A DNA stretch of 64,000 bases, taken from positions 1-64,000 of the forward strand of contig JAFRLZ010000008.1 in the NCBI GenBank assembly GCA_017430985.1, read 5' to 3'. The notes beneath the pieces were generated by a model. The model saw only the letters and a list, made by a program, of their open reading frames with translations, did not search any database and was not told the origin of the DNA. This document shows, in pieces, positions 53,169 to 60,831 of the stretch. The DNA comes from Oscillospiraceae bacterium (GTDB taxonomy: Bacteria; Bacillota; Clostridia; Oscillospirales; Oscillospiraceae). Both the position numbers and the translations under genes were made by a program. How positions within the stretch are numbered: position 1 is the stretch's first letter; each line of letters begins with the position of its first letter.

Positions 53169-54023
53169 TTGAAGACCTATAACGATATCTATTTTGCCGC
53201 GCGGAACGCGCTGCGTCAGCACGGCGTGGAGGCCTACAACCTCGAAGCGCGCGTCCTGGTGGCCACCGCCGCCGGGAAGACGCCGGCGGAGCTGCTGCGC
53301 GATCTCTCCTTCTATACGACGCCCGCCGTAGAAAAAAAGGTCGAAGACTTCACCGCCCGCCGCATCGCCGGCGAGCCCGTGGCCTACATCACCGGCGCCT
53401 GGGAGTTCTACGGTCTGCCCATGAAGGTCACGCCGGACGTGCTCATCCCCCGGATGGATACGGAGCTGCTGGTCGATACCGCCAAGGAGCTGCTGCACGG
53501 CTACAAGATGGACGCGCGCATCCTCGACCTCTGCTGCGGCAGCGGCTGCATCACCTGCGCCGTCGGGCACGAGCTGCCCGCCACGCGCCTGGTGGCCGTG
53601 GATATCAGCGCCTCGGCGCTGGAGGTCTGCCGCCACAACATCTCCATGAACCGGCTCAGCAACCGCGCCATCACCGTGCAGGCCGACGCGACGGCCTCCC
53701 CGCCCATGAGCATCGGCCGCTTCGACATGATCATCGCCAATCCGCCCTATATCCCCAGCGCCGAGATCATGACGCTCGACGCCTCCGTGCGCGACTACGA
53801 GCCGATCTGGGCGCTCGACGGCGGGAAAAACGGGCTGAAATTCTATAAAGCCATCATCAAATACTGGAAATCCCTCCTGCCGGACGGCGGCTTCCTCCTC
53901 TTCGAAGTCGGAGAAGGCCAGGCCGCGCCCGTCAAGGAGATGCTGCTCTCCGGCGGCTTCCGCTCCGCCGATTCCCGTCACGACACGCAGGGCGTCGAGC
54001 GCGTTGTCATCGGCGTCATGTAA
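53169..54023 (+). CDS. prmC: Release factor glutamine methyltransferase
   Basis: PrmC methylates the GGQ glutamine of peptide chain release factors. The 284-residue protein has an N-terminal helical domain and a class I methyltransferase domain with ILDLCCGSGCITC and the catalytic IIANPPYIPS. The start codon is TTG, preceded by GAGGAG with 9 bases spacing. Its usual partner prfA is not in the window. Confidence 0.94.
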   Translation: MKTYNDIYFAARNALRQHGVEAYNLEARVLVATAAGKTPAELLRDLSFYTTPAVEKKVEDFTARRIAGEPVAYITGAWEFYGLPMKVTPDVLIPRMDTELLVDTAKELLHGYKMDARILDLCCGSGCITCAVGHELPATRLVAVDISASALEVCRHNISMNRLSNRAITVQADATASPPMSIGRFDMIIANPPYIPSAEIMTLDASVRDYEPIWALDGGKNGLKFYKAIIKYWKSLLPDGGFLLFEVGEGQAAPVKEMLLSGGFRSADSRHDTQGVERVVIGVM

Positions 54024-54026
54024 ATT

Positions 54027-54050
54027 TTATGTAAACTGTATTATGTAAAT
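54027..54050. repeat. Tandem pair of the motif TTATGTAAAC
   Basis: TTATGTAAAC (54027-54036) and TTATGTAAAT (54041-54050) are 14 bases apart in the spacer before recA. They belong to a dispersed motif present many times in this window. No LexA/DinR box (GAACnnnnGTTC type) is visible in this spacer. Confidence 0.7.
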
Positions 54051-54095
54051 CATCGGCCGTCTGTCCGGCGGCCGTCATCGGATAAGGAGGCTCCC

Positions 54096-55214
54096 ATGGC
54101 AGAAAAGAAAAAGGTCCCCGCGGCCGCCGCGCCCGCGGACAGCGACAAGAAAAAAGCTCTGGAAACCGCCATTGCCAAGATCGAGAAGGATTACGGCAAG
54201 GGCACCATCATGCGTCTGGGCGACGACATCGCCGTGAATGTGGAGGCGCTGTCCACCGGCTCCCTGTCGCTGGATCTGGCGCTCGGCATCGGCGGCGTCC
54301 CCCGCGGCCGCATCGTCGAGATCTACGGGCCCGAGGCCTCCGGCAAGACGACGCTGGCGCTGCATGTGGTCGCCTCCGCGCAGAAAAACGGCGGCACCGC
54401 GGCCTACATCGACGTGGAGCACGCGCTCGAGCCGGCCTATGCCCGCGCCCTCGGCGTGGATATCGACAGCCTGCTCATCTCCCAGCCGGACACCGGCGAG
54501 CAGGCGCTGGACATCGCGGAGTCCCTCGTCCGTTCCGGCGCGATCGACGTGCTGGTGGTCGACTCCGTGGCCGCGCTCATCCCCCGCGCCGAGCTCGACG
54601 GCGAGATCGGCGACACGGTGGTGGGCATGCTGGCCCGTCTGATGAGCCAGGCCATGCGCCGCCTCGCAGGCGCCATCAGCAAGAACAACTGCACCGTCAT
54701 CTTCATCAACCAGCTCCGCCAGAAGATCGGCGTCATGTACGGCAACCCCGAGACGACGCCCGGTGGCCTGGCGCTCAAGTATTACGCCTCCGTGCGCATC
54801 GACGTGCGCCGGATCGAGACGCTGAAGGTCGGCGGCGAGATGATCGGCAACCGCACGCGCGCCAAGGTCGTCAAGAACAAGGTCGCTCCCCCCTTCCGCG
54901 AGGCGGAGTTCGATATCCTCTACGGCGAGGGCATCTCCCGCATCGGCGAGATCATCGACCTGGCCTGCAAGCTGGAGATCATCGAAAAGGGCGGCGCGTG
55001 GTTCACCGTCAACGGCAACCGCATCCAGGGCAAGGACGCGGTGAAGGAATACCTCAGCGCCAATCCCGAGGTCTGCGATAAGATCGAGCGGGAGATCCGC
55101 GACCGCGCGGTGGAGCTGCTGAGCCCGCAGGCCAAGCGCGCCGCGCAGTTTTCCGGCCGCGTGGCCGGAGCCGCCGCCGTGGACGTGAACGCCGCGGACT
55201 TTGACGAGGGCTGA
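54096..55214 (+). CDS. recA: Recombinase RecA
   Basis: RecA forms the filament for homologous recombination and induces the SOS response. The 372-residue protein has Walker [32 protein letters not shown], the L2 loop region [16 protein letters not shown] and [10 protein letters not shown] strong AAGGAGG precedes the ATG. recX starts 7 bases after the stop. Confidence 0.98.
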   Translation: MAEKKKVPAAAAPADSDKKKALETAIAKIEKDYGKGTIMRLGDDIAVNVEALSTGSLSLDLALGIGGVPRGRIVEIYGPEASGKTTLALHVVASAQKNGGTAAYIDVEHALEPAYARALGVDIDSLLISQPDTGEQALDIAESLVRSGAIDVLVVDSVAALIPRAELDGEIGDTVVGMLARLMSQAMRRLAGAISKNNCTVIFINQLRQKIGVMYGNPETTPGGLALKYYASVRIDVRRIETLKVGGEMIGNRTRAKVVKNKVAPPFREAEFDILYGEGISRIGEIIDLACKLEIIEKGGAWFTVNGNRIQGKDAVKEYLSANPEVCDKIEREIRDRAVELLSPQAKRAAQFSGRVAGAAAVDVNAADFDEG

Positions 55215-55221
55215 ACGCCCC

Positions 55222-55833
55222 ATGACCGTGACCGCGCTGCGGCAGACCTCGCCCGACGGCGTGACGGTCTGCCTGTCCGACGGGGCGGAGATCAGGGCCA
55301 CGCTGAACGTCGTGGCCGATCTGCGTCTCTACGTCGGCTGCGAGCTCGAGGAGGAGGCCCTGCGGAAGCTGCGGGAGGCCTCCTCTCTTGCGCTGACGAA
55401 AAAGCGGGCCCTCGAGCTGCTCTCCCAGCGTACGATGTCCGGCAGAGAGCTCTACGACAAGCTCCTGCGCAAGGGCGAGGCGGAGGAAAACGCCGCCGCG
55501 GCCGTGCGCTGGCTCTTCGACAACCGGCTGCTCGACGATGAGGGCTACGCCGCCGCCGTCGTGCGGCACTACGCCGCCAAGGGCTACGGCGCCGGACGCA
55601 TCCGGCAGGAGCTTTTCCGCCGCGGGATCGAGCGCGAGCTGTGGGACGCGGCGCTGGAGGAACAGCCCGACGGGCGGGAGCAACTGGACAAATTCATCGC
55701 CGCGCGCCTGCGCGATCCGAAGGACCGGGAGCAGGTGCGCAAAGTGAGCGCCGCGCTGTTTCGGCGCGGCTTTTCCTGGGAGGAGATCCGCTCCGCCCTG
55801 CGGCGGTATTCCGTGGAACCGGAGGACGAATAA
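55222..55833 (+). CDS. recX: RecA regulator RecX
   Basis: RecX modulates RecA filaments. The 203-residue helical-repeat protein has ALELLSQRTMSGRELYDKLLRKG, DEGYAAAVVRHYAAKGYGAGRIRQELFRRGI split over repeats, and the end FSWEEIRSALRRY. I use the ATG at 55222; an upstream TTG would overlap recA. Position directly after recA supports the call. Confidence 0.9.
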   Translation: MTVTALRQTSPDGVTVCLSDGAEIRATLNVVADLRLYVGCELEEEALRKLREASSLALTKKRALELLSQRTMSGRELYDKLLRKGEAEENAAAAVRWLFDNRLLDDEGYAAAVVRHYAAKGYGAGRIRQELFRRGIERELWDAALEEQPDGREQLDKFIAARLRDPKDREQVRKVSAALFRRGFSWEEIRSALRRYSVEPEDE

Positions 55834-55839
55834 AGCGAC

Positions 55840-57156
55840 ATGGAAAAGACCTTTGCCATGATCTCGCTCGGCTGTGCCAAGAACCTGGTCAACAGCGAGC
55901 AAATGCTCTATCTGCTCAGCGAGGCGGGCTACGTGCTCGTGCCGGAGCCGGAGGGCGCCGATTTCGCCGTGGTGAACACCTGCGGCTTCATCGACGCGGC
56001 CAAGTCCGAGGCCATCGACGCCATCCTGGAGATGGCCGCGCTGAAAAAGGCCGGCAGGCTCGGCGGCCTGATCGTCACGGGCTGCCTCTCCGAGCGCTAT
56101 CAGGACAGCATCCTTGCGGAGCTGCCCGAGATCGACGCCGTGCTCGGCGTCGGCAGCTTCGGCGATATCGTGAAGGCGGCGGATGCGGTGATGGCGGGAA
56201 ACAAGCTCGCCTGCTTTGCCGACAACAGCGCCCCGGTCGAGGAGATCCCCCGCGTGGTGAGCACCGGCCCCGCCTGGGCCTACCTGCGCATCGCCGAGGG
56301 CTGCAACAACTTCTGCGCCTTCTGCGCCATCCCCTACATCCGCGGGCGCTACCGCTCCCGGCCGATGGAGGCCGTGCTGGAGGAGGCGCGGGATCTGGCC
56401 GCGCACGGCGTGAAGGAGCTCATCGTCATCGCGCAGGACATCACGCGCTACGGCGTCGACCTCTGCGGAAAGCGCTGCCTTGCGCAGCTCTGCCGGGAGC
56501 TGGCAAAAATCGAAGGGGTCGAGTGGATCCGGCTCCACTATCTCTACCCCGACCAGTTCGACGACGAGCTGATCGACGAGATCGCCAGGAACGACAAGGT
56601 CGTCAAATACCTCGACATCCCCATCCAGCACATCAACGACGGCATCCTCCGGCGTATGAACCGCAAGGGCACGGGCGACGAGATCCGCGCCCTGTTCCGG
56701 ACGCTGCGCGAGCGCATCCCCGGCCTCGTGCTGCGCACGAGCCTGATCGCCGGTCTTCCCGGCGAGGGCGAGGCCGAGTTCGAGGAGCTGTGTGATTTTC
56801 TCAAAGAGGCGCGCATCGAGCGCGTGGGCGTCTTCCCCTTTTCGCCCGAGGAGGGCACGCCGGCCGCGGCCATGGAGCACGTCGACGAGGAGACCGCGCA
56901 GCGGCGCGCCGAGCTCCTCATGGAGCTGCAGGCCCCGATCATGGACGCCTTCCTGGAGGGCTTCGTCGGAAAGACGCTGACCGTGCTCTATCTGTACCGC
57001 GACGAGGAGAGCGGCCTCTGCGTCGGCCGCAGCTACGCCGACTCGCCGGATATCGACGGACTGGTCTTCTTCGAGGGCAGCTGCGCCGAGGGCGACATGG
57101 TGCCGGTGCGCATTACCGCCGCGGAAGACGGTCTGCTCTACGGTGAGGAGGTTTGA
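55840..57156 (+). CDS. rimO: Ribosomal protein S12 methylthiotransferase
   Basis: RimO adds a methylthio group to an Asp of ribosomal protein S12. The 438-residue protein has an N-terminal UPF0004 domain with three Cys (SLGCAKN, NTCGFI, TGCLSE), the radical SAM motif CNNFCAFCAIPYIRG and a C-terminal TRAM domain. MiaB is the alternative, but the sequence IPYIRGRYRSRP and order before pgsA favour RimO. Confidence 0.95.
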   Translation: MEKTFAMISLGCAKNLVNSEQMLYLLSEAGYVLVPEPEGADFAVVNTCGFIDAAKSEAIDAILEMAALKKAGRLGGLIVTGCLSERYQDSILAELPEIDAVLGVGSFGDIVKAADAVMAGNKLACFADNSAPVEEIPRVVSTGPAWAYLRIAEGCNNFCAFCAIPYIRGRYRSRPMEAVLEEARDLAAHGVKELIVIAQDITRYGVDLCGKRCLAQLCRELAKIEGVEWIRLHYLYPDQFDDELIDEIARNDKVVKYLDIPIQHINDGILRRMNRKGTGDEIRALFRTLRERIPGLVLRTSLIAGLPGEGEAEFEELCDFLKEARIERVGVFPFSPEEGTPAAAMEHVDEETAQRRAELLMELQAPIMDAFLEGFVGKTLTVLYLYRDEESGLCVGRSYADSPDIDGLVFFEGSCAEGDMVPVRITAAEDGLLYGEEV

Positions 57157-57159
57157 ACC

Positions 57160-57699
57160 ATGACGACTGCCAACAAGCTCACGATCCTGCGTGTCATCCT
57201 GATCCCGGTCTTTCTCGTGCTCGCCTATACCGGAGCGATGGGCTGGGCCCTCGCGGTCTTCGTGATCGCCAGCCTCACCGACATGCTCGACGGCTACATC
57301 GCCCGTCATTACAACCAGATCACCGATTTCGGCAAGTTCATGGACCCGCTGGCCGACAAGGTGCTGGTCATGGCCGCGATGTGTTATTTCGTCGAGACCG
57401 GCCGGATGCCCGGCTGGGCGCTCGCGGTCGTCCTGCTGCGCGAATTCGCCGTGTCCGGGATGCGGCTCGTCGCCGTGGAGCAGGGCCGCGTGATCGCCGC
57501 CGGCTGGTCCGGCAAGATCAAGACCGCCGCGACGATGCTCTGTCTGTGCCTGATGCTGCTCATCGGCCCGCCGACCGTGGAGGATTCCGCGCCCGACCTG
57601 GTCGCGCAGTTCTCGACCGCCGTCATTCTGATCACCACCGTCTATTCCGGCGTGGAATATTTCTGGAAAAACCGCGATGTGTTCAAACATGTCGACTAA
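57160..57699 (+). CDS. pgsA: CDP-diacylglycerol--glycerol-3-phosphate 3-phosphatidyltransferase
   Basis: PgsA makes phosphatidylglycerol phosphate, the precursor of the main anionic lipid. The 179-residue membrane protein has the CDP-alcohol phosphotransferase motif DGYIAR..GKFMDPLADK and about four hydrophobic helices. It begins 3 bases after rimO ends, and its last bases run up to the ribosome site of cysS. Confidence 0.95.
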   Translation: MTTANKLTILRVILIPVFLVLAYTGAMGWALAVFVIASLTDMLDGYIARHYNQITDFGKFMDPLADKVLVMAAMCYFVETGRMPGWALAVVLLREFAVSGMRLVAVEQGRVIAAGWSGKIKTAATMLCLCLMLLIGPPTVEDSAPDLVAQFSTAVILITTVYSGVEYFWKNRDVFKHVD

Positions 57700-57709
57700 G
57701 GAGGCCTCT

Positions 57710-59161
57710 ATGTATCTTTACAATTCCGCTACCCGCAAAAAGGAGCTGTTCGTCCCCAACCACCCCGACATCGTGAAGATGTACACCTGCGGACCGACCG
57801 TCTATCACTTCGCTCATATCGGCAATCTCCGCTCCTACATCATGGAGGACATCCTCGACCGTTATCTGCGCTACAGCGGCTACAACCTCAAGCGCGTGAT
57901 GAACATCACCGACGTGGGGCATCTGACCTCCGACGCCGACGAGGGCGAGGACAAGATGCTCAAGGGTGCCAGGCGCGAGCACAAGAGCGTGATGGAGATC
58001 GCGCAGTTCTACACCGACGCCTTCTTCTCCGACTGCGCCAAGCTCGGCATCCGCACGCCCGACGTGGTGGAGCCGGCCACGAACTGCATCGACGACTATA
58101 TCAAGATCATCTCCAAGCTCATGGACACGGGCTACGCCTACTTCGCCGGCGGCAACGTGTACTTCGACACCTCCAGGCTCGAGCGCTACTACGTCTTCAA
58201 CGACTTCAACGCCGAGGATCTGGACGTCGGCGTGCGCGAGGGCGTGGAGGAGGACACGAACAAGCGCAACAAGAACGACTTTGTGCTCTGGTTCACCAAG
58301 TCCAAATTCGAAGACCAGGCGCTCAAATGGGACTCCCCCTGGGGCGTGGGCTACCCCGGCTGGCACATCGAGTGCTCCGGCATCTCGATGAAGCATCTGG
58401 GCGAGGACCTGGACATCCACTGCGGCGGCATCGACAACGCATTCCCCCACCACACCAACGAAATCGCCCAGTCTGAGAGCTATCTTGGGCATAAATGGTG
58501 CAATTATTGGATGCATGTCCTCCACCTGAACACAAACGACGGCAAGATGAGCAAATCCAAGGGCGAGTTCCTCACGGTGTCCCTGCTCGAGGAGAAGGGC
58601 TACGATCCCCGCGCCTACCGCTTCTTCTGCCTGCAGAGCCACTACCGCAAGAGCCTCGTGTTCACCTGGGAGAACCTCGACAACGCGCAGCTGGCCTACA
58701 ACAAGCTGATCGCCCGCATCGCGGCGCTCAAGCCCGGCGACGGGACGATCGACAAGCCGGTCGTCGCCGAGCTGAAGGAAAAGTTCTGCAAGGCGCTCGA
58801 TAACGACCTCAACACCTCGCTGGCCGTCACGGCGCTCTACGACGTGCTCAAGGCCCCGACCAACGACGAGACCAAGCTCTTCGTCATCCGGGACTTTGAC
58901 CGCGTGCTCAGCCTCGACCTCATGGCCAAGGCCGACAAAAAGCGCGAAGAGCTCAAGAAGGAAGCCGTCGCCGCGGGCGAGTTCACCATCGTCTCCGAGA
59001 GCGGCGAGGCCGACGCGGAGATCGAGGCGAAGCTCCGCGCCCGGCAGGACGCCAAGAAGGCCAAAAACTTTGCCGAGGCCGACCGCATCCGCGGCGAGCT
59101 GAAGGACGCCGGGATCGAGCTGACCGACATCCCCCACGGCGTCAAGTGGAAGCGCCTGTAA
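57710..59161 (+). CDS. cysS: Cysteinyl-tRNA synthetase
   Basis: The enzyme charges tRNA-Cys. The 483-residue protein has TCGPTVYHFAHIGNLRSY (zinc Cys and HIGH motif), GWHIECSGIS and HCGGIDNAFPHHTNE (zinc ligands), and GKMSKSKG. The ATG at 57710 follows AAGGAGG; upstream in-frame ATGs lie in pgsA. No T-box leader is present, since the gene is within an operon. Confidence 0.97.
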   Translation: MYLYNSATRKKELFVPNHPDIVKMYTCGPTVYHFAHIGNLRSYIMEDILDRYLRYSGYNLKRVMNITDVGHLTSDADEGEDKMLKGARREHKSVMEIAQFYTDAFFSDCAKLGIRTPDVVEPATNCIDDYIKIISKLMDTGYAYFAGGNVYFDTSRLERYYVFNDFNAEDLDVGVREGVEEDTNKRNKNDFVLWFTKSKFEDQALKWDSPWGVGYPGWHIECSGISMKHLGEDLDIHCGGIDNAFPHHTNEIAQSESYLGHKWCNYWMHVLHLNTNDGKMSKSKGEFLTVSLLEEKGYDPRAYRFFCLQSHYRKSLVFTWENLDNAQLAYNKLIARIAALKPGDGTIDKPVVAELKEKFCKALDNDLNTSLAVTALYDVLKAPTNDETKLFVIRDFDRVLSLDLMAKADKKREELKKEAVAAGEFTIVSESGEADAEIEAKLRARQDAKKAKNFAEADRIRGELKDAGIELTDIPHGVKWKRL

Positions 59162-59165
59162 AAGC

Positions 59166-59206
59166 AAAAAAGACCTCGCAGTTTTGAAAACTGCGAGGTC
59201 TTTTTT
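59166..59206 (+). terminator. Intrinsic terminator after cysS
   Basis: AAAAAAGACCTCGCAGTTTT pairs with its complement around a 2-4 base loop and is followed by more T. It separates cysS from the convergent MBL gene. Confidence 0.9.
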
Positions 59207-59212
59207 ATTTGC

Positions 59213-60049
59213 TCAGAATTCGATCGTCTGCGGGGGGACCTCCGGATCGTGACTGCACAGCGCCGCCGCGCAGTCCGGGTCCTCCGCCATGGTCCGGAGC
59301 CACTGCAAGCTTTTGAGCTGCATGCTCCGGCTGAAACCGTAGCCCGGCGTGATCATTTCCCGCCAGTTTCGCGGCGAGAAGGCCGCGTCCCCCACCAGCA
59401 CGACAAAACGCCTGCCGCTGCGCACGAGCACGGAGGCGTGCCCGTCCGTATGGCCGGGCGTGTTGACCATCACGACGCTCCCGTCGCCGAAGACGTCGAT
59501 CGCCCAGCGGTTCGGCCCGAGGGACGAGCCGCGGTAGAACTGCCGCTCGATGGGCAGGTCGATCCAGAGCGCCTGCGGCTGGCGCAGCTTGTATACCGTG
59601 CGGCAGGACCAGAAATACTCGTCCTCCGACAGCACGACGCGCCGCGCGCCGGAAAGCTGCCGCAGCCCGGTCACATGGTCCGGGTCGAGATGCGTCAGCA
59701 CGACGCAGCACAGATCCTCCGGCCGGATGCCGCGCGCGGCGAGCTGCTCGCGGATCGCCATACCCTCCGGCAGGCAGGGGCGATAGAGCGCCGCCAGATG
59801 CGCGGGCAAATATCGTCTGACCGCCTCGGCGTCGTAGACGCCCCGCGGGCTGATCGCGCGGTCCCAGCCGGCGTCCACCAGCACAAGGCCGCGAGGGTGC
59901 TCGATCAGATAGGCGCAGACCGGCAGCGTGACGCGCGCCCGCTCCGGCGCGCCAAGCTGGCGCGCCGTGTTTTTCAGGTCGATCGCGTTGCCGTAAGGCA
60001 CCGCCTCCGAGACGCGGATCGTGCCGCAGTGCAGGACGTGCAGTTTCAT
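59213..60049 (-). CDS. Metallo-beta-lactamase-fold hydrolase (lactonase-like)
   Basis: The 278-residue MBL-fold protein has LVLVDAGWD, the zinc motif His120-x-Asp122-x-Asp124-His125 (THLDPDHVTG), TPGHTDGH, and VLVGDAAF. The HxDxDH form and the overall layout resemble the N-acyl-homoserine-lactonase group, a label that covers many lactonases and esterases; quorum quenching is not implied. It is divergent from a TetR gene, which probably controls it. Confidence 0.82.
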   Translation of the reverse strand: MKLHVLHCGTIRVSEAVPYGNAIDLKNTARQLGAPERARVTLPVCAYLIEHPRGLVLVDAGWDRAISPRGVYDAEAVRRYLPAHLAALYRPCLPEGMAIREQLAARGIRPEDLCCVVLTHLDPDHVTGLRQLSGARRVVLSEDEYFWSCRTVYKLRQPQALWIDLPIERQFYRGSSLGPNRWAIDVFGDGSVVMVNTPGHTDGHASVLVRSGRRFVVLVGDAAFSPRNWREMITPGYGFSRSMQLKSLQWLRTMAEDPDCAAALCSHDPEVPPQTIEF

Positions 60050-60075
60050 GGTGGCGACCTCCGAACGATGTTGCG

Positions 60076-60104
60076 ATTATAATTTACCACTTGGTTAGTT
60101 TAAA
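60076..60104 (-). promoter_or_regulatory. Promoter of the MBL hydrolase gene with overlapping palindrome
   Basis: On the minus strand TTTAAA (60104-60099) and TATAAT (60081-60076) are 17 bases apart. The imperfect palindrome TAACCAAGTGGTA lies in the spacer and could be a TetR operator. Confidence 0.55.
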
Positions 60105-60116
60105 GTCAAGACAATA

Positions 60117-60145
60117 TTGACAACACCGTCGATTCGGTTTATTAT
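60117..60145 (+). promoter_or_regulatory. Sigma-A promoter of the TetR gene
   Basis: TTGACA (60117-60122) and TATTAT (60140-60145) are 17 bases apart. Confidence 0.75.
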
Positions 60146-60150
60146 TTTTT

Positions 60151-60164
60151 TGACCATCCGGTCA
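60151..60164. promoter_or_regulatory. Candidate TetR operator
   Basis: TGACC-ATCC-GGTCA is a perfect 5-base inverted repeat just downstream of the TetR -10 box, where bound repressor would block transcription. Confidence 0.6.
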
Positions 60165-60192
60165 TTATTCAGGACTACCGAGGTGAGTTTTC

Positions 60193-60774
60193 ATGCCGAT
60201 CATTGTCGATAAAGACGCCATGCGTCTGGATATCCTCATGGCTTTTCAGCGCTGCATCGAGCGAAAGCCCATGACCAAGGTCTCGCTGCGGGATATCGCG
60301 GCCGAGGCTGGGATGTCCCACGCGAAGCTCCTCAACTATTTTGCCGATCGCGACGATCTGGTGGTGAGCTACGTCCGTTACACCAAGGACTTCATGACAG
60401 AGAAATGCAAGGCCTGGTTCATGGAGCACGACCGGATGGACTACGAGAGCGATCTCGCCTATATGAACGCTTTCATGTCGTATGTGGCCGACGGGAAGTC
60501 CGGCGAGGAACGCCCCAACGCCACCACGCAGACCTATGTTCTGACGCATTACAACGAGAAGATCGCGCAGCTCGTCCGGGAGGAGTTCCGGGAGTGGCGC
60601 GAAACCATGGAACAATGCCTCATCGCCATATACGGGGAGCGCGTCGGCAGGCAGGAGGCCGAGGCGATGATGATCCTCATTGCCGGGACCTTTATCTGCA
60701 ATTACAACGGTGTGCTCACCGGCGGGATCAATCACAACATCATCGGCTATCTGAGCAATCTTGCGCAGTCGTGA
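60193..60774 (+). CDS. TetR-family transcriptional regulator
   Basis: The 193-residue regulator has an N-terminal helix-turn-helix (about 15-60, TKVSLRDIAAEAGMSHAKLLNYFADRDDLV split over helices) and an all-helical ligand-binding domain. GAGGTGA lies 6 bases before the ATG. It is divergent from the MBL hydrolase gene, with inverted repeats in both promoter regions, so autoregulation and control of the hydrolase are likely (inference). Ligand unknown. Confidence 0.88.
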   Translation: MPIIVDKDAMRLDILMAFQRCIERKPMTKVSLRDIAAEAGMSHAKLLNYFADRDDLVVSYVRYTKDFMTEKCKAWFMEHDRMDYESDLAYMNAFMSYVADGKSGEERPNATTQTYVLTHYNEKIAQLVREEFREWRETMEQCLIAIYGERVGRQEAEAMMILIAGTFICNYNGVLTGGINHNIIGYLSNLAQS

Positions 60775-60786
60775 CCTCGCGCCGCA

Positions 60787-60818
60787 AAAAGCGCCCATCC
60801 GTTCGGATGGGCGCTTTT
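60787..60818. terminator. Terminator between tetR and the M16C peptidase gene
   Basis: AAAAGCGCCCATCC and GGATGGGCGCTTTT pair around GTTC; T-runs exist on both strands, so it can serve both convergent genes. Confidence 0.85.
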
Positions 60819-60831
60819 GCCTGCCGGTGTG

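Noticed and set aside
59213..60049. Quorum-quenching lactonase
   Set aside because: The HxDxDH fold group is broad and nothing in the neighbourhood involves homoserine lactones; only a hydrolase call is supported.
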